This document shows, one piece after another, positions 1-10,789 of a DNA stretch of 64,000 nt (position 1 is its first letter; the number at the start of each line of letters is the position of its first letter). The stretch covers positions 48,675,700-48,739,699 of the forward strand of contig CAMZMU010000080.1 in the NCBI GenBank assembly GCA_947311845.1. The letters run 5' to 3'. A program made the translations under genes and the position numbers. The notes under the pieces were generated by a model. That model ran no database searches, had not been told where the DNA came from, and saw nothing but the letters and a program-made list of their open reading frames with translations. Source of the stretch: Poa pratensis (Eukaryota > Streptophyta > Magnoliopsida > Poales > Poaceae).

Positions 1-805
1 GCGCAACGTAGCCGCCGACCACGAGCGGTTCTGCAATCTCCCAATTCCCAGTGGAACGACAGATCACACTCAAACTTCGGTAACAATAATCTCCAGAGCG
101 CAACACAGTGGAGAGGTTGAATTCCTAAGCGCAACACAGAGGAACTCGAAGATAGATGAAAGCTTCAAGCAATTCAATCTAGGGTTTATCTTAAACGTGG
201 TCTGCCCTTTTACAACACCGTACAGCCAAATATATAGCACAGCCTGGACGCTTATTTCGTAGGAATCTTAACCGAAAAGTACTACTAGTTTCCTAACTTA
301 AAATATCCTAATTGATCTTTGCTTCAACCGACCAATAGAAAATCTGCATGGACTTGCTATCCTGGATCCCACGTCCTTGCTTCTTGGGCTGCATGTACCC
401 ACCGTACCACATGGCTGGGCCCCACCTTGAATAGCACTATTACGTGAATGCATAATGAGTACATGCATGTATCGATAGGCACATGGCTGGGTATTGCTTG
501 CATGCATACGTAATCAACATATGTATGTAGATGAATTAGCTCGGCCAATTTCTTGTCTTGTGGTCGCCGCCGTCGCGTGTCTTGTGGTCGCCGTCCTCCC
601 TCTCCTCCCGCTGGCGCCATTTCGACGGATGCCAAATCTAGTCAAATAATAATACAAGAATTTAGGTAGTATATAATTCTCATATATCAAAGTATTATTT
701 TTAGCTAGGAATAAATTCACCTGATAATAATCATCAATTAGATTTAATATTTCCTTCCAGTTCAAACATTTAAAATCATCGTGATCCATGAATATATCCT
801 CATCA
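1..805 (-). mobile_element. Family B LTR, partial (cut by window edge)
   Basis: This is the reverse complement of the LTR seen at 13893-14883, diverged from it but clearly homologous. Its 5' end (TGATGAGG on the minus strand) lies at 805, directly against family A pol sequence starting at 806. About 170 bp of its 3' end would lie outside the window. It therefore inserted into the family A element at 806-5165, inside the protease region. Whether it is a solo LTR or the 5' LTR of a full element cannot be seen. It keeps an open frame from an ATG at 787-789 down to 514, equivalent to the tail ORF in the other family B LTRs. RY-type motifs lie at 462-469 and 500-507. Confidence 0.85.
514..789 (-). 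pseudogene. LTR-encoded polyprotein tail ORF, family B
   Basis: This open frame lies wholly inside the LTR and starts at an ATG just inside the LTR 5' end. Its product is closely similar to the one encoded at 13909-14355, including the shared stretch NWKEIL and a C-terminal part with YYLTRFGIRRNGASGRR. The middle resembles the VNSLL...LPKSL...LRF tail that ends many plant gypsy polyproteins and that family C also carries in its LTR. I infer that it is the last part of an ancestral polyprotein that read through the polypurine tract into the 3' LTR. It is duplicated at the 5' end only because LTRs are copied. Independent expression is not supported. Confidence 0.5.
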
Positions 806-1640
806 GTTGTGGCAAGAGCTCTTACCACCAATGTTCAAGTGGAGGAAGACCAAAGATGCAATTTGTTTCAAACAGAGCGGGAATCAATGGAAAGTCCATC
901 AAGGTATCATAGATGGTGGAAGTTGCCACAACCTAGCGAGCAAAGAACTTTGTGATAAGCTCAACTTGAAGTTCAAGAAGCACCCACATCCTTACCATGT
1001 GCAATGGTTGAGTGATACCGGAGCCGTCAAGATTCAACACATGGTGCAAGTGTCCTTCAAGATTGGAGCCTATGAAGATACGGTTGATTGTGATGTTGTG
1101 CCTATGAACGTTTGTCACTTACTCCTTGGGCGTCCATGGCAATTTGACAAGGGTGCTATGCATGATGGAGGACAAATACTATAGCTTCAAGAACAACGAC
1201 AAGACCTTCGTCCTTCGTCCCATGACACCAAGTCAAGTCATCGCCGACAACGCCAAGACTATTGCAAGGGCACAACAAGATCGTTCGTCTAGTGAGATGA
1301 GTGGTGAGCGAGAGACCCACCATAAAGTGAGTGAGAGCCACAAGCCAAATGAGTGTGACACTTCAAAGAGAGTTCCCACAAAACTTACACTATTTGCCAC
1401 AAAAGAGAGATGGGGAGTTGAGAGAGAACCCATCCACCCTCCACTATGTGCTCATATGCAAGGGTGAAGTTTCTATGACTAACACTTTCACAAACCTTCC
1501 TCCTTCTTTGTTGTCTCTTTTGAAGGACTTTGAAGATGTTTCCCTCAAGAGTGCCACCGGGACTACCTCCTCTACGCGGAATCGAGCACCGCATCGACCT
1601 TGTTCCCGGCGCACCGCTACCAAACCGCGCTCCTTACCGC
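806..1640 (+). pseudogene. Family A retropepsin-like protease and linker, frameshifted
   Basis: The aspartic protease region has the catalytic-site motif IIDGGSC near 905-925 and the downstream LLLGRPW motif near 1120-1140. In the family such a domain cuts the Gag-Pol polyprotein inside the particle. Comparison with 26300-27130 shows single-base losses near 900, 1165, 1410 and 1546, each of which moves the frame. The protein is therefore split over three frames (807-1184, 1126-1467, 1331 onward). The linker between protease and RT is charged and low in recognisable motifs. This is a dead copy, and the domain call rests on homology to the better copy in the same window. Confidence 0.8.
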
Positions 1641-2440
1641 ACCAACCCCGAGAGACAAAGGAGATCGAGCGGCAAATACAAGAACTTCTTGCCATGGGAC
1701 ATATCCGCGAGAGCTTGAGTCCGTGCGCCGTGCCCGTCATCTTGGTACCCAAGCACGACAACACTCTTCGCCTTTGCATGGATTGTCGCCCCATCAACGC
1801 CATCACCGTTCGGTATCGCCATCCTATCCCTCGACTTGATGATATGCTCGATGAGCTTTGTGGTTCCGCTATATTCTCCAAAATTGATCTTAAAAGTGGA
1901 TATCACCAAATACGCATGTGTGAAGGTGATGAATGGAAGACCGCATTTAAAACTAAGCTTGGTCTTTATGAGTGGCTCGTCATGCCATTTGGTCTTTCCA
2001 ATGCACCTTCTACTTTTATGCGTCTCATGAATCATGTTTTGCGTCCTTTCATTGGAAATTTGTTGTGGTATACTTTGACGACATCCTTATTATAGCAATC
2101 TTTGGAAGAGCACACTTCTCATGTTGCTCAAGTTTTGTTGGTTCTTCGCAATGAAAAGCTTTATGCAAATCTTTCTAAGTGCACTTTTGCCACCAACAAA
2201 CTTGTTTTCTTGGGTTTTGTTGTTTCTTCGGATGGAGTCGAAGTCGATGAAGCAAAGATACAAGCAATTCGGACTTGGCCTTTTCCGATGTCACTTGAGG
2301 AGTTGAGACGTTTTCTTGGTTTTGCCGGATTTTACCGCCGTTTCATCAAGGATTTTTCCACAATTGCTTGCCCCCTCCATGAACTTACAAAGAAGAATGT
2401 ACCTTTCATTTGGGGCAATGCACATGATTTTGCTTTCAAT
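1640..2440 (+). pseudogene. Family A reverse transcriptase, frameshifted
   Basis: RT fingers and palm motifs are visible in order: [37 protein letters not shown], then the YFDD catalytic box at about 2070-2082, and [11 protein letters not shown] in the connection to the thumb. RT copies element RNA into DNA. One base is missing near 2060 relative to the copy at 27550. The frame therefore ends at 2095 just before the YFDD box is read correctly, and the right frame resumes at 2102. No other large lesion is seen in this domain. Confidence 0.85.
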
Positions 2441-2900
2441 GAGCTCAAACGGTTATTAACCGAAGCACCACTCCTTGCCCTTCCGGATTTCTCTAAGACA
2501 TTTGAGATTGAATGCGATGCAAGTGGATTGGGCATTGGTGGAGTGCTTATGCAAAATGGTAGACCCATCGCATACCATAGTGAGAAACTAGATGGAGCTC
2601 GCTTGAATTACCCCATTTATGACAAAGAGTTATTTGCTTTGGTTCGTGTTTTGGATGTGTGGCAACATTACCTTCGTCCTAAGGAATTTGTCATTCATTC
2701 CGACCATGAATCCTTGAAATATTTGAAAAGTCAAACAAATTTGAACAAAAGACATGCTAAGTGGGTTGAGTTCATTGAGTCTTTCCTTTGTAATCAAATA
2801 CAAGAAAGGTAAAGACAATGTGGTCGCGGATGCTCTATCCCGCAAGGCCAACCTACTTACACGTCTTGACATTAGTGTCTTGGGTTTGGATGAGATAAAG
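2440..2900 (+). pseudogene. Family A RNase H, frameshifted at 3' side
   Basis: The RNase H domain follows RT in the same frame (2102-2812). Visible are [14 protein letters not shown] with the first catalytic Asp, the YDKELFAL block with the Glu, and [11 protein letters not shown] with the next Asp. It removes the RNA strand after first-strand synthesis. Two bases are lost near 2785 relative to 28290, which breaks the frame before the last block ([13 protein letters not shown]), itself found in the 2754-3050 frame. A further single-base loss lies near 2900. Confidence 0.82.
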
Positions 2901-2902
2901 AG

Positions 2903-4145
2903 TTGTATGCTACCGATGCTTTCTTTGGAGACATTTTCGCTCAATGTTCGGAGCACAAAGGAATTGGTGATTTCTATTTGCACAAAGGTTTCTTGTTTAA
3001 GGCTAACAAACTATGTATACCCGAGTCTTCGCTTCGTTTGGTCCTTTTGAAGGAATCTCATGGAGGAACACTCATGGGTCACTTTGGCCGCGACAAGACC
3101 TACGCCATGCTCGCCACCAACTACTATTGGCCTAGAATGAAGCGTGATGTGGAACGCCTAGTTCGACGATGTTCTACATGTCTCAAAGCTAAGTCTACTC
3201 TAAACTCTCATGGTTATATACACCATTGCCTATTCCACATCACCCATGGTCCGATATAGCTATGGATTTTGTCTTAGGACTCCCACGCACTAAAACAAAC
3301 AAGGATTCCATCTTTGTCGTCATTGATCGCTTCTCTAAAATGGCACACTTTATACCTTGCAACAAGAGCGACGATGCTTCACACATTGCTACTTTGTTTT
3401 TCAGGGAAATCGTCCGTCTTCATGGAGTGCCAAAGACCATTGTGTCGGATCGTGACACCAAGTTCGTGAGCTATTTTTGGAAGACTTTGATGGCCAAGAT
3501 GGGAATCAAGCAACTATTCTCCACCGCATACCACCCTCAAACCGATGGCCAAACCGAAGTGGTGAACCGAAGCCTATCTACACTCCTTCGTGTGTTGATC
3601 AAGCCTAACTTGAAGAATTGGGAAGAGTGCATCCCACACGCCGAGTTCGCCTACAATCGAGCACTTCATCGCGCAACAAAGAGAACACCCTTCGAGATCG
3701 TCTATGGCTCCAACCCCTACACCGCGCTCGACATGCTACCACTTCCACTCCGTGAGCAAGTTAACATGGACTTCGACAAGCGAGCCGCTTACATGAAGAA
3801 GCTCCATGAGGAAACAAGAACTACTCGAGAAGCACAACAAAGACCATGCTACGAAGATGAACAAAACAAGCGCGCCATGATATTTGAAGAAGGAGACCTT
3901 GTGGCTACACCTTCGCAAAGATCGCTTTCCGGATGCAAGGAAGTCCAAGCTTCACCCTCGTGGAGATGGACCTTTCAAGGTTATCAAGCGCATCAACGAC
4001 AATGCCTACAAGATCGACATCTCCAACTCCAAACACTTGGTCCATGACACCTTCAACGTCGCCGACCTATCGCCATACCTTGGAACATCAAGCGATGAGG
4101 ATGACCAAGAGTCGAGGACGACTCTTTTCCAAGGGGGGGGGGAGA
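2903..4145 (+). pseudogene. Family A integrase with intact D,D35E triad, frameshifted
   Basis: The integrase has an N-terminal HHCC zinc finger (HGGTLMGH ... CSTC, about 3060-3182) and a catalytic core with Asp in the MDFVLGLPR block, Asp in SDRD and Glu in [11 protein letters not shown] count 35 residues between the last two, the classical D,D35E spacing. The C-terminal part ends with [13 protein letters not shown], common in plant gypsy integrases. I do not see a clear chromodomain. Frame breaks lie near 3218 and 3905. This is the only copy in the window with a catalytic core. The element at 19753-29947 lacks it. Confidence 0.85.
4131..4145 (+). other. Polypurine tract, family A
   Basis: AA followed by ten G and then GAGA lies immediately before the 3' LTR start TGATG. 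This is the expected second-strand primer site. The homologous tract at 28819-28831 has eight G, so the G run varies in length. Confidence 0.85.
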
Positions 4146-4161
4146 TGATGTAGCCCAACCT

Positions 4162-4407
4162 ATGGCTCCTACAACAAGTGGCCCAATGACAAGAGCAAGA
4201 GTCAAAGCTCTCCATGATAAGGTGAATTCACTCCTATCTATGTGTGATCTCGACACTCCTTTGAATGGCTTGCTAATTCATTCCGATACCTTGTGTGTGC
4301 TCAGCTATGGTGGACCTGATGACCCCTACGAAGATCTCCAAGGAAGTGATGAAGATGGCCAAGAGACGTCGCAAGACGAAGGAGAAGGAGCTGTGGAAAC
4401 TGGCTAG
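4162..4407 (+). pseudogene. LTR-encoded polyprotein tail ORF, family A
   Basis: The 81-residue open frame carries [19 protein letters not shown] followed by an acidic tail (DEDGQETSQDEGEG). In the copy at 28832-29444 the same segment is the in-frame end of the gag-pol reading frame. Here it is therefore most likely the polyprotein C-terminus rather than a separate gene. It stops earlier than in the 28832 copy because the palindromic module downstream is different. Confidence 0.6.
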
Positions 4408-4692
4408 CCGGCCCCCAGGCCGGGCTACCTCCAGAGCCAACCGGCCTCCAGGCCGGCCTAGGCCGGGCCACAGGCCGGCCTACCGCCCGACGCAACCAGC
4501 CCTCCAGCCGGCCTAGGCCGGACCCAGGGCCGGGCCCCTGCCCAAGACAGCCGGCCTCAGCACGACTCCAGCCGGCCTCCACACCAGCCTCGGCCGGCCT
4601 CCAGGCCGGTTTCCCTAAAGACTTCAGCCTGCACGCTTGACGGGCCCACGCGGCCTTGTATCTCCACTTTTCGCCCATCTCGTGACTTAGAC

Positions 4693-4700
4693 TATAAATA
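4693..4700 (+). promoter_or_regulatory. LTR TATA box (TATAAATA)
   Basis: ACTATAAATAGG lies downstream of the palindrome-rich block and upstream of the conserved R/U5 region. The same position and sequence are kept in the other family A LTRs (7379-7387, 20398-20406, 29477-29484, 55706-55714). Confidence 0.7.
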
Positions 4701-5165
4701 GGCCCTTCCCCTCCAGATCTAGGGTTAGACTATGATTTGAGAACTAAAGTAGAGCCTTGCTCCTTCTTCTCAAAGTGACTCTTTCCTCCTATGGAGATGA
4801 ATCAAGGCCTCCACATGTGAAGATGAACCAAGGCCTCCTCTTGAGGAGAAGATCCCTGCGTGGATACCAAGGCTCCGCTTGTAGTTGCGATTACTTGCTA
4901 ATCTTCCATCTTTAGGTGGCTAGGTTGGGTTGGTTGGATTGACCAATTGGACAAACAATACTAAGAGTAAGGTGTGCTTGGGAGAGGAGGATTGGGGGCT
5001 GCCCACGGGGATTTGTTACCAATCGAGTCTTGCCGGGTTGCTACTTGCTATTTACCCTTGTTTTGTGTGATTCCCCTTTTGTGTGTTCTTCGTGTTCATC
5101 CGTTGTTCTTCGTGTTCTTCGTCCCCTCCACACAAATCCGTGAAAATCGGGACCTACCCGCATCA

Positions 5166-5726
5166 TGGTTGTTCAACGTTAGGAGGAGGTCGTTCATGGG
5201 CGTCGCGCCTTGGGTTATGTTGACGTTCTTGTCGAGGTTCATGACGTCCATGACGATCGCGTTGTTGCGGTGGTTGTGATGGTATGCGGTCATGACGTTC
5301 CCCATTAGGGCGGTGACGCTCTTGATGCGCGTTGGCATTGTTCATGCTAGGAGAACGTGGATGTTCCACGTGATGACGATGTCGTTCATGACCGTTGCGC
5401 CTTGGGTTATCTTGAAGATCTTGTTGTGGTTCACCTTGACGAGGACCATGACATGTATTCCTTGATTGTGACGACCTTGTATTGTGCCTTGTGCGGCGCG
5501 AGCTTGAAGACGAGCGATGTTGCACAAGGTTGTTGATAGCTTCGGACACGCGCTCCATAGACGCTTCTTGCGCATGCATGCGGTCGTTGAAGTTGGCTTC
5601 TAGAGCTTGACGACGTCGTTCATAGTGGCGTAAGCCATCCCGAAGAAGGTGTCCAATAGCAACGCGAACTCCACCATGTATTTCATCGTCCGAGCTTGAG
5701 CTTCCGTCTGTACTTCCCCTAAACAT
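5166..5726 (-). CDS. Family A Gag N-terminal part, truncated by insertion
   Basis: I chose the ATG at 5724-5726 because the same start (MFRGST) is used by the homologous gag at 22040 and 54077. An in-frame ATG lies 12 bases upstream. The product begins with a Ser-rich and acidic stretch (SSSSDDEIHGGVR), then a Gln/Arg-rich, probably coiled segment (NDRMHAQEASMERVSEAINNLV), then a very Arg/His-rich low-complexity region. Gag forms the particle. The capsid-like Retrotrans_gag domain and zinc knuckle are missing because the frame is cut at 5166. Its stop is supplied by the end of the neighbouring LTR. Unlike the 22040 copy, this segment is open across the region where that one is frameshifted. 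Confidence 0.7.
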
Positions 5727-6898
5727 TCTCAAGAACAAGTGAGATGTGTGGTAAAGAAAAACCAGGACAAACTATATCCCAAGTATAATGTGGCTTGAGA
5801 GGAGAATATCCGGTTCTAACACCCAACACACACACTTTTGAGGATAGGAAGGTATGAAGTGGCAAACGAAACAAGCAAACCCGCCGACAAGTATATTGTC
5901 AAAGGTAGAGAAAATTCACAATGATCAAATTACCAAAGAAACTCCAACCACAAATGATGAAGAAACACACACAAAAGCGAGCAAAGGGCGAGCACTCGAA
6001 GATAGAAACCTAACGAAGACTACGTGCTCAAATGTCACCCAACACAAGAAGGATGCTAGCTCAATTGCTTTTTGTGGGCAACGGATTTGCACAAGAGTTA
6101 ACACTCACACTCACTTTGGCGGTCTTAGCTTTGTCGCAACCTACAAGAGATGAAACTTGGCACCACTTGATTCTTATCTTTTCTCTTTTTTTTTTGCTTT
6201 TTGACGATGATTCCTTCTCTTTTGCTAGTGCCAAGCTCTCTTACGATACACACTCGCCAATACTTGAAGACAAACATCAACACGTGCAATGGCTCGCAAT
6301 ATCATCGAGCTAGTCCGATAGGTCAGGGTACACCAAAGGAAGAAGGGCTCACAACGGATTATGGTGGTGGGGAATGTCGAGTCCTTGGTGGCGTCGTCGC
6401 TTGGCGTTGATGATGCGTTGCTGCGGAAGCTGTCGATGTCGTAGACGTAGGGCACACCAAGAAAGGACTCAAACCAAAGAGGAAATGCCAAAAACGAACC
6501 GAGGAAAAGAAAAAATTTCTGAAAAATCTGCCATGGCGGTAGTACCGCTGCCCCCAGCTGTAGTACCGCTGCCTAGCGGTAGTATCGCCGGTACGGCTGG
6601 AGGTACCGCTGCGCGCGGATCTGCGCGATTTTGACTCAAAATTGGGCGGAATTGGGCTCCAAAACTTCCTCGAATTCGTGGGAAATTGGCAAAATTAAGC
6701 CTAGGGAGCGCAAACAAGGGTGGAGGGGGTCCTAAAGCAATAGATCCATGGACAAAAACTACCAAAAACGCAACGAATCGACAGATCGGCTCGAATCTAG
6801 GCAAGCTATTTTTGGTGGAAATTTTCGAATTTCTCAAAAACAAAGAAAATTTTGGTGGATTTTGGTGGAAACACAAATCAAATCCGTGTCAACCTAGA
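5727..6898 (-). other. Family A leader (untranslated) region
   Basis: Non-coding sequence between the primer binding site and gag, homologous to 20883-22039 and 54078-55225. It holds a second set of GCGGTAGTACCGC-type palindromes at about 6536-6615, like those of the LTR, and poly-T/poly-A runs near 6185-6200. I see no gene in it. Confidence 0.75.
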
Positions 6899-6910
6899 GC
6901 TCTGATACCA
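6899..6910 (-). other. Primer binding site, initiator tRNA-Met type
   Basis: On the minus strand this reads TGGTATCAGAGC, the standard plant retrotransposon site complementary to the 3' end of initiator tRNA-Met. It lies two bases (TA) inside the 5' LTR. Confidence 0.9.
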
Positions 6911-6912
6911 TA

Positions 6913-7975
6913 TGATGTGGGTTGGTCCCGATTTTCACGGATTTGAGCGGAGGGAAAGATGAACGCGAAGAACACGCGAAGAACGAAGAACACAAAAGAG
7001 GGGAAATCACTACACAAAGGGTAAATAGCAAGTAGCAACTCGGCAAGACTTGATTGGTAACAAATCCCCGTGGCAGCCCCCAATCCTCCTCTCCCAAGCA
7101 CACCTTACTCTTAGCATTGTTTGTCCAATTGGTCAATCCAACCAATCCAATCCAATCTAGCCACTCACAGAGGGAAGATTAGCAAGTAATCGCAACTACA
7201 AGCGGAGCCTTGGTATCCACGCAGGGATCTTCTCCTCAAGAGGAGGCCTTGGTTCATCTCCACATGTGGAGGCCTTGATTCATCTCCATAGGAGGAAAGA
7301 GACACTTTGAGAAGAAGGAGCAAGGCTCTACTTTAGTTCTCAAATCTTAGTCTAACCCTAGATCTAGATGGGGAGGTTCTATTTATAGTCTAGGTAGGAT
7401 AGGGGTGGATAAGTGAGGTGATACGGGTCCTCAGCCCGACAGATCCCCGACGCGGCGGTAGTACCGCTGGAGCCAGCGGTAGTACCGCTGGGCAGGCCTT
7501 TAGCAGCTTCTGAAGTCAACTCGGGCGGTAGTATCGCCAGGCCCAGCGGTAGTACCACTGGACGGCGGTAGTACCCCTGCAGTACCGCTGGCGCTACCGG
7601 TAGATCGAACAGAGGGCCGTTTTCGGCGGCAGCCGCGGCACTAGTACCGCTGGCTGGGGTAGTACCGCTGCCTCCGGCGGTAGTACCGCCGCCTGGGACT
7701 TGTTCCCATTCTTCTCCCCTTCTCCTTCGTCTTGATGCTTCCTCCTCCTCTTCCATGCGTACGCCTTGGATGATCTTGAGTCTTGGTCTTCCTTGGCATC
7801 TTCCCGGTTGTCCGTACTCATCGTATCAAACCTAGCATAACAAAAGGGTAGATGCTCAAGTAGTATACCATCCAAAGGGACACAAAGTGGGTTATCGTAG
7901 AGGAATGAGTTCACCTTTGAGTTCGATTACGACATGGGATGTGTTGGGTTGCTTAGGGCAGGTTGCACTACATCA
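6913..7975 (-). mobile_element. Family A 5' LTR (tail variant 2)
   Basis: The LTR has termini TGATG and CATCA. On the minus strand it holds a short tail ORF with VNSFLYDN and LDGILL, a different tail variant from 4162-4407 but similar to 47073-47519. Next come GCGGTAGTACCGC palindromes (7450-7690), a TATA box at 7379-7387 and the conserved R/U5. The palindromes CTCCACATGTGGAG and CTCCTCTTGAGGAG lie at the start of the transcribed part. Confidence 0.88.
7379..7387 (-). promoter_or_regulatory. LTR TATA box
   Basis: TATAAATAG on the minus strand, in the same place relative to the R/U5 block as in the other family A LTRs. Confidence 0.65.
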
Positions 7976-8283
7976 TGGACCCCCGTGGACCCCTCCTAGC
8001 CATCTAGGAGTATACGAACCCTCCTTACGTCATCTGACCCATGTGCACCCCTCCGAGCCATCTAGAAGTATTAGTTGCACTTTTAGGTCATCCTAAAGCA
8101 CGTGCGACAATCCTAGCCATCTGGACCCCCGTGGACCCCTCCTAGCTAGCTAGGAGTATACGGACCCTCCTTACGTCATCTGACCCACGTGCACCCCTCG
8201 CAGCCATCTAGGAGTATCAGTAGCACTTTTAGGTCATCCTAAAGCACGTGCGACAATCCTAGCCATCTGGACCCCCGTGGACC
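7976..8283 (+). repeat. 146-bp satellite, two monomers
   Basis: Two monomers sit between the family A LTR and the 4.28-kb solo LTR. Orientation is defined here as the strand reading CACTTTTAGGTCATCC. The sequence before 8283 ends GGACC, the left copy of the target-site duplication of the solo LTR. Confidence 0.95.
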
Positions 8284-9770
8284 TGTGGCACCCCGCTCTG
8301 GCACATATTTCCAGAGAGGCAGTCGCCCCGTGCGCCAGCCCAAGATATCTGGCCGCACGTTACGACAATGCAACATAGCGGAAATCATTACACAATCAGG
8401 CACAACAGTGCTACAAATGGTTTACAAGGCCATCGAGGCATTACGAAATATCTTGCCAAGCATGGCCCAGGACAGAGTTTAACTGGCAGCGAAGACGGCT
8501 AAGGCAACGGCTTGGAGCGGCTCCACCCCACAGGTATCTGGCTGGGCTACTGATCCTAGCATGCTCCTGCTCCTTGTCCTTGCTAAGGTGGAAGTTGAGT
8601 CCTCGCCCAAAATCTGGCCACAATCACAAGGCCCGTGAGTACATTTGTATGCACTCAGCAAGAATCGCCACTCACCACAAACAATCCAACAATCATGCAA
8701 CAAGATATACATTGGAAATAAAATCCTACAACATGGCAAGGTGTACACTAGATACATGACATAAGGTAGCATGGCATTGGCAACCAACCATGTCATAAGC
8801 AAGCAACGGGGGTATCACCAGTACAGAATCCAAGCCAGGTGGGGTTGGATCGTGCACCGGCAATCAGACAAAAGGCTTACCTGTGACGAGAAAACGGGTG
8901 TACCAAGTGGGTACCAAATAATACACAACAGCACCTGTGATCACTGCTAGGCCCACTGGCCTCATCATTTCACTCTAGGCACGCACGGTTGACGTGGGCT
9001 CTGGCCTAACTATAGGCTCCCCAACGCATCACTCCGCCATCCCTAAACCTGGTTCACAATCACATCTCAAGTAGCATTCCCTGCATCATCTTATTGTTCA
9101 TTTAGTGAAATCAGGTTGTTCAACTTTCTTTCAAACCGAACTTATGTTTAACCTCCTGACTCGACAAAGACAATAGTGTGACCGACACTGAACTGTTGTT
9201 CCATAACCTTGGAACGAGGCTAGACATCCAGATTTGACACTCTCGAGAGGTTGCAGATACCACCCATCTAAGTGCACCACACTCAGCCGGTACTTTAGGA
9301 TATCATCTTAAGGCGAACTCAGCAAGATACACTCACCCGACCGTTCACGCTACCAAGACACTCCTTGTATAGCTACCGACACAACTCTATGTCTTATGAC
9401 GAAGTGAATCCGGCACGCCCCCAACAGATGAGCGACGCCTAGCTCCGGAACCTTCACAAGACTAGCCCCGACCACAAAGGTAACCGACTAGTCTTGCCAA
9501 AATGGTAGCATCAAAGGAGGCTCAATAGGTTACGTAGGTCAAGGCCCGCCCATATGAGCGACAGTGGCAGTGCTTTCGATGTTCAGATTAGTGGCACTAT
9601 GGACTGACCCTATCGATGTTTGGAGGGGTGTTTCATTAATCAAGTTTCATCATAACAAGTTCAAACAACAGAGGATTAGTCCAACACAACAATCATAATA
9701 TCATAATAATATATCATCAAATAATAAGACATTAGCAACATGATATTTCAAGCCATCGTTTGTTTATATT

Positions 9771-9999
9771 GACCGGGTGACTACGGCGGCGATACCACCG
9801 ACCAGCGCCATCACAGATCAATACAAAAGGTAGCACAAGTGGTTTTGCGTCGACCGGGTGACTACGGCGGCGATACCGCCGACCAGCGCCATCACAGATC
9901 AACTACAAAATATAACACAGGTTGTTGGCGTCGATCGGTGACTACGGCGGCGATACCACCGACCAGCGCCATCACAGATCAACTACCAAAGTTGGTAGG
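9771..9999. repeat. Tandem triplication of an ~80-bp unit inside the solo LTR
   Basis: Three consecutive copies, each containing GTGACTACGGCGGCGATACC and CAGCGCCATCACAGATCA, start near 9771, 9851 and 9932. The parts between these cores differ more, so the duplications are not brand new. Confidence 0.85.
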
Positions 10000-10789
10000 G
10001 CAGGTAGTCTCCAAAATGAACCGAAAAGCACTCATAAGAAAGAAAGCATCCATTCCACTCAAGGATTAACCCGACGTGGTGTCAGCAGTCTTGGCAAAAG
10101 AACCAAATGGAAAGCAAATGTCCCAAGCGTCGCAGTCCAGGCGGGCTTACGCCAACCACGTTTGATGGAGGGAGAAGAAGCAAATAACTCTTTTGGCAAA
10201 TGCCCCCAACTCCGAGGATCATAAGACGACATTCGTCCGCTCCTCACCTCGGCGAAGAAGAAGAAGCAAACAAAGCCACGCAAGTGTGGGGCGCACAGTT
10301 GTATTATTTCCCCATTCCTTTGACTGTGACGGTTCCTCCGGTCATCGCCTCGGAATGGGGGTGAGGCACAGTTAAGCAATTATAAAGCAAAATACAACAA
10401 GGTATGACAATATTACAAGTTTCATATTGAACGTAAACAATAACAGACCGACAGAATATATATACCAAACGTAGACAAATATAAATACTCGGCATGGCAA
10501 TAAACAAATAAACAAACAACATTGCGGGACTGCTCATAGCAAGGGTTAGCTTGCCTCCGAAGATCGACACCGTTTGGCTTGGGGGGTCACGGACATCGCG
10601 GTTTAGGGTCTCGGTTTGCGGGTACCGCGGAATACCTACGCATGCACACAAGGGTGCTGAGCATACAAGTATTTTACAAAAAGGTAAAACCGATACTACT
10701 GGACAGAGCATTTCAAACTAAGAATTTACAAATTTGAATCGACTCATTTGGAGCTACGGTTCAAAAGTTATTGACGTGCGAAGAATAAC

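Larger units (their letters stand above)
806..5165 (+). mobile_element. Family A Ty3/gypsy element, 3' part (pol + 3' LTR)
   Basis: This covers protease, reverse transcriptase, RNase H, integrase, polypurine tract and 3' LTR of a family A retrotransposon. RT precedes integrase, as in Ty3/gypsy. The 5' side is lost at 805, where a family B LTR interrupts it. The 3' LTR ends at 5165 and abuts minus-strand gag of another family A copy. The simplest reading is that this copy inserted into that gag, with its 5' half lying left of the window. Relative to the copy at 19753-29947 it keeps the integrase but has at least eight small frame breaks in pol, so it cannot encode a working polyprotein. Confidence 0.9.
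4146..5165 (+). mobile_element. Family A 3' LTR with GCCGGCC-type U3 module
   Basis: The LTR starts TGATGTAG after the polypurine tract and ends ACCTACCCGCATCA. The first ~260 bp encode the polyprotein tail ([12 protein letters not shown] ...). Then comes a block at 4405-4620 made of repeated GGCCGGCC and CCTAGGCCGG palindromes. This differs from the GCGGTACTACCGC palindromes that occupy the same place in the other family A LTRs. A TATA box lies at 4693-4700. The R/U5 part matches the other copies. Confidence 0.9.
5166..7975 (-). mobile_element. Family A element, 5' part (gag start, leader, PBS, 5' LTR)
   Basis: Reading on the minus strand from 7975: 5' LTR (7975-6913), two-base spacer, primer binding site, leader, and the first ~187 codons of gag, cut at 5166 by the 3' LTR of the plus-strand copy. 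Its right edge abuts satellite at 7976. The rest of this element probably lies left of the window, beyond the nested copies. Confidence 0.85.

Noticed and set aside
5096..5738. Several overlapping minus-strand frames around 5096-5575 as separate genes
   Set aside because: They are shadow frames of the Arg/His-rich low-complexity gag region. Only the frame beginning MFRGST matches gag elsewhere in the window.
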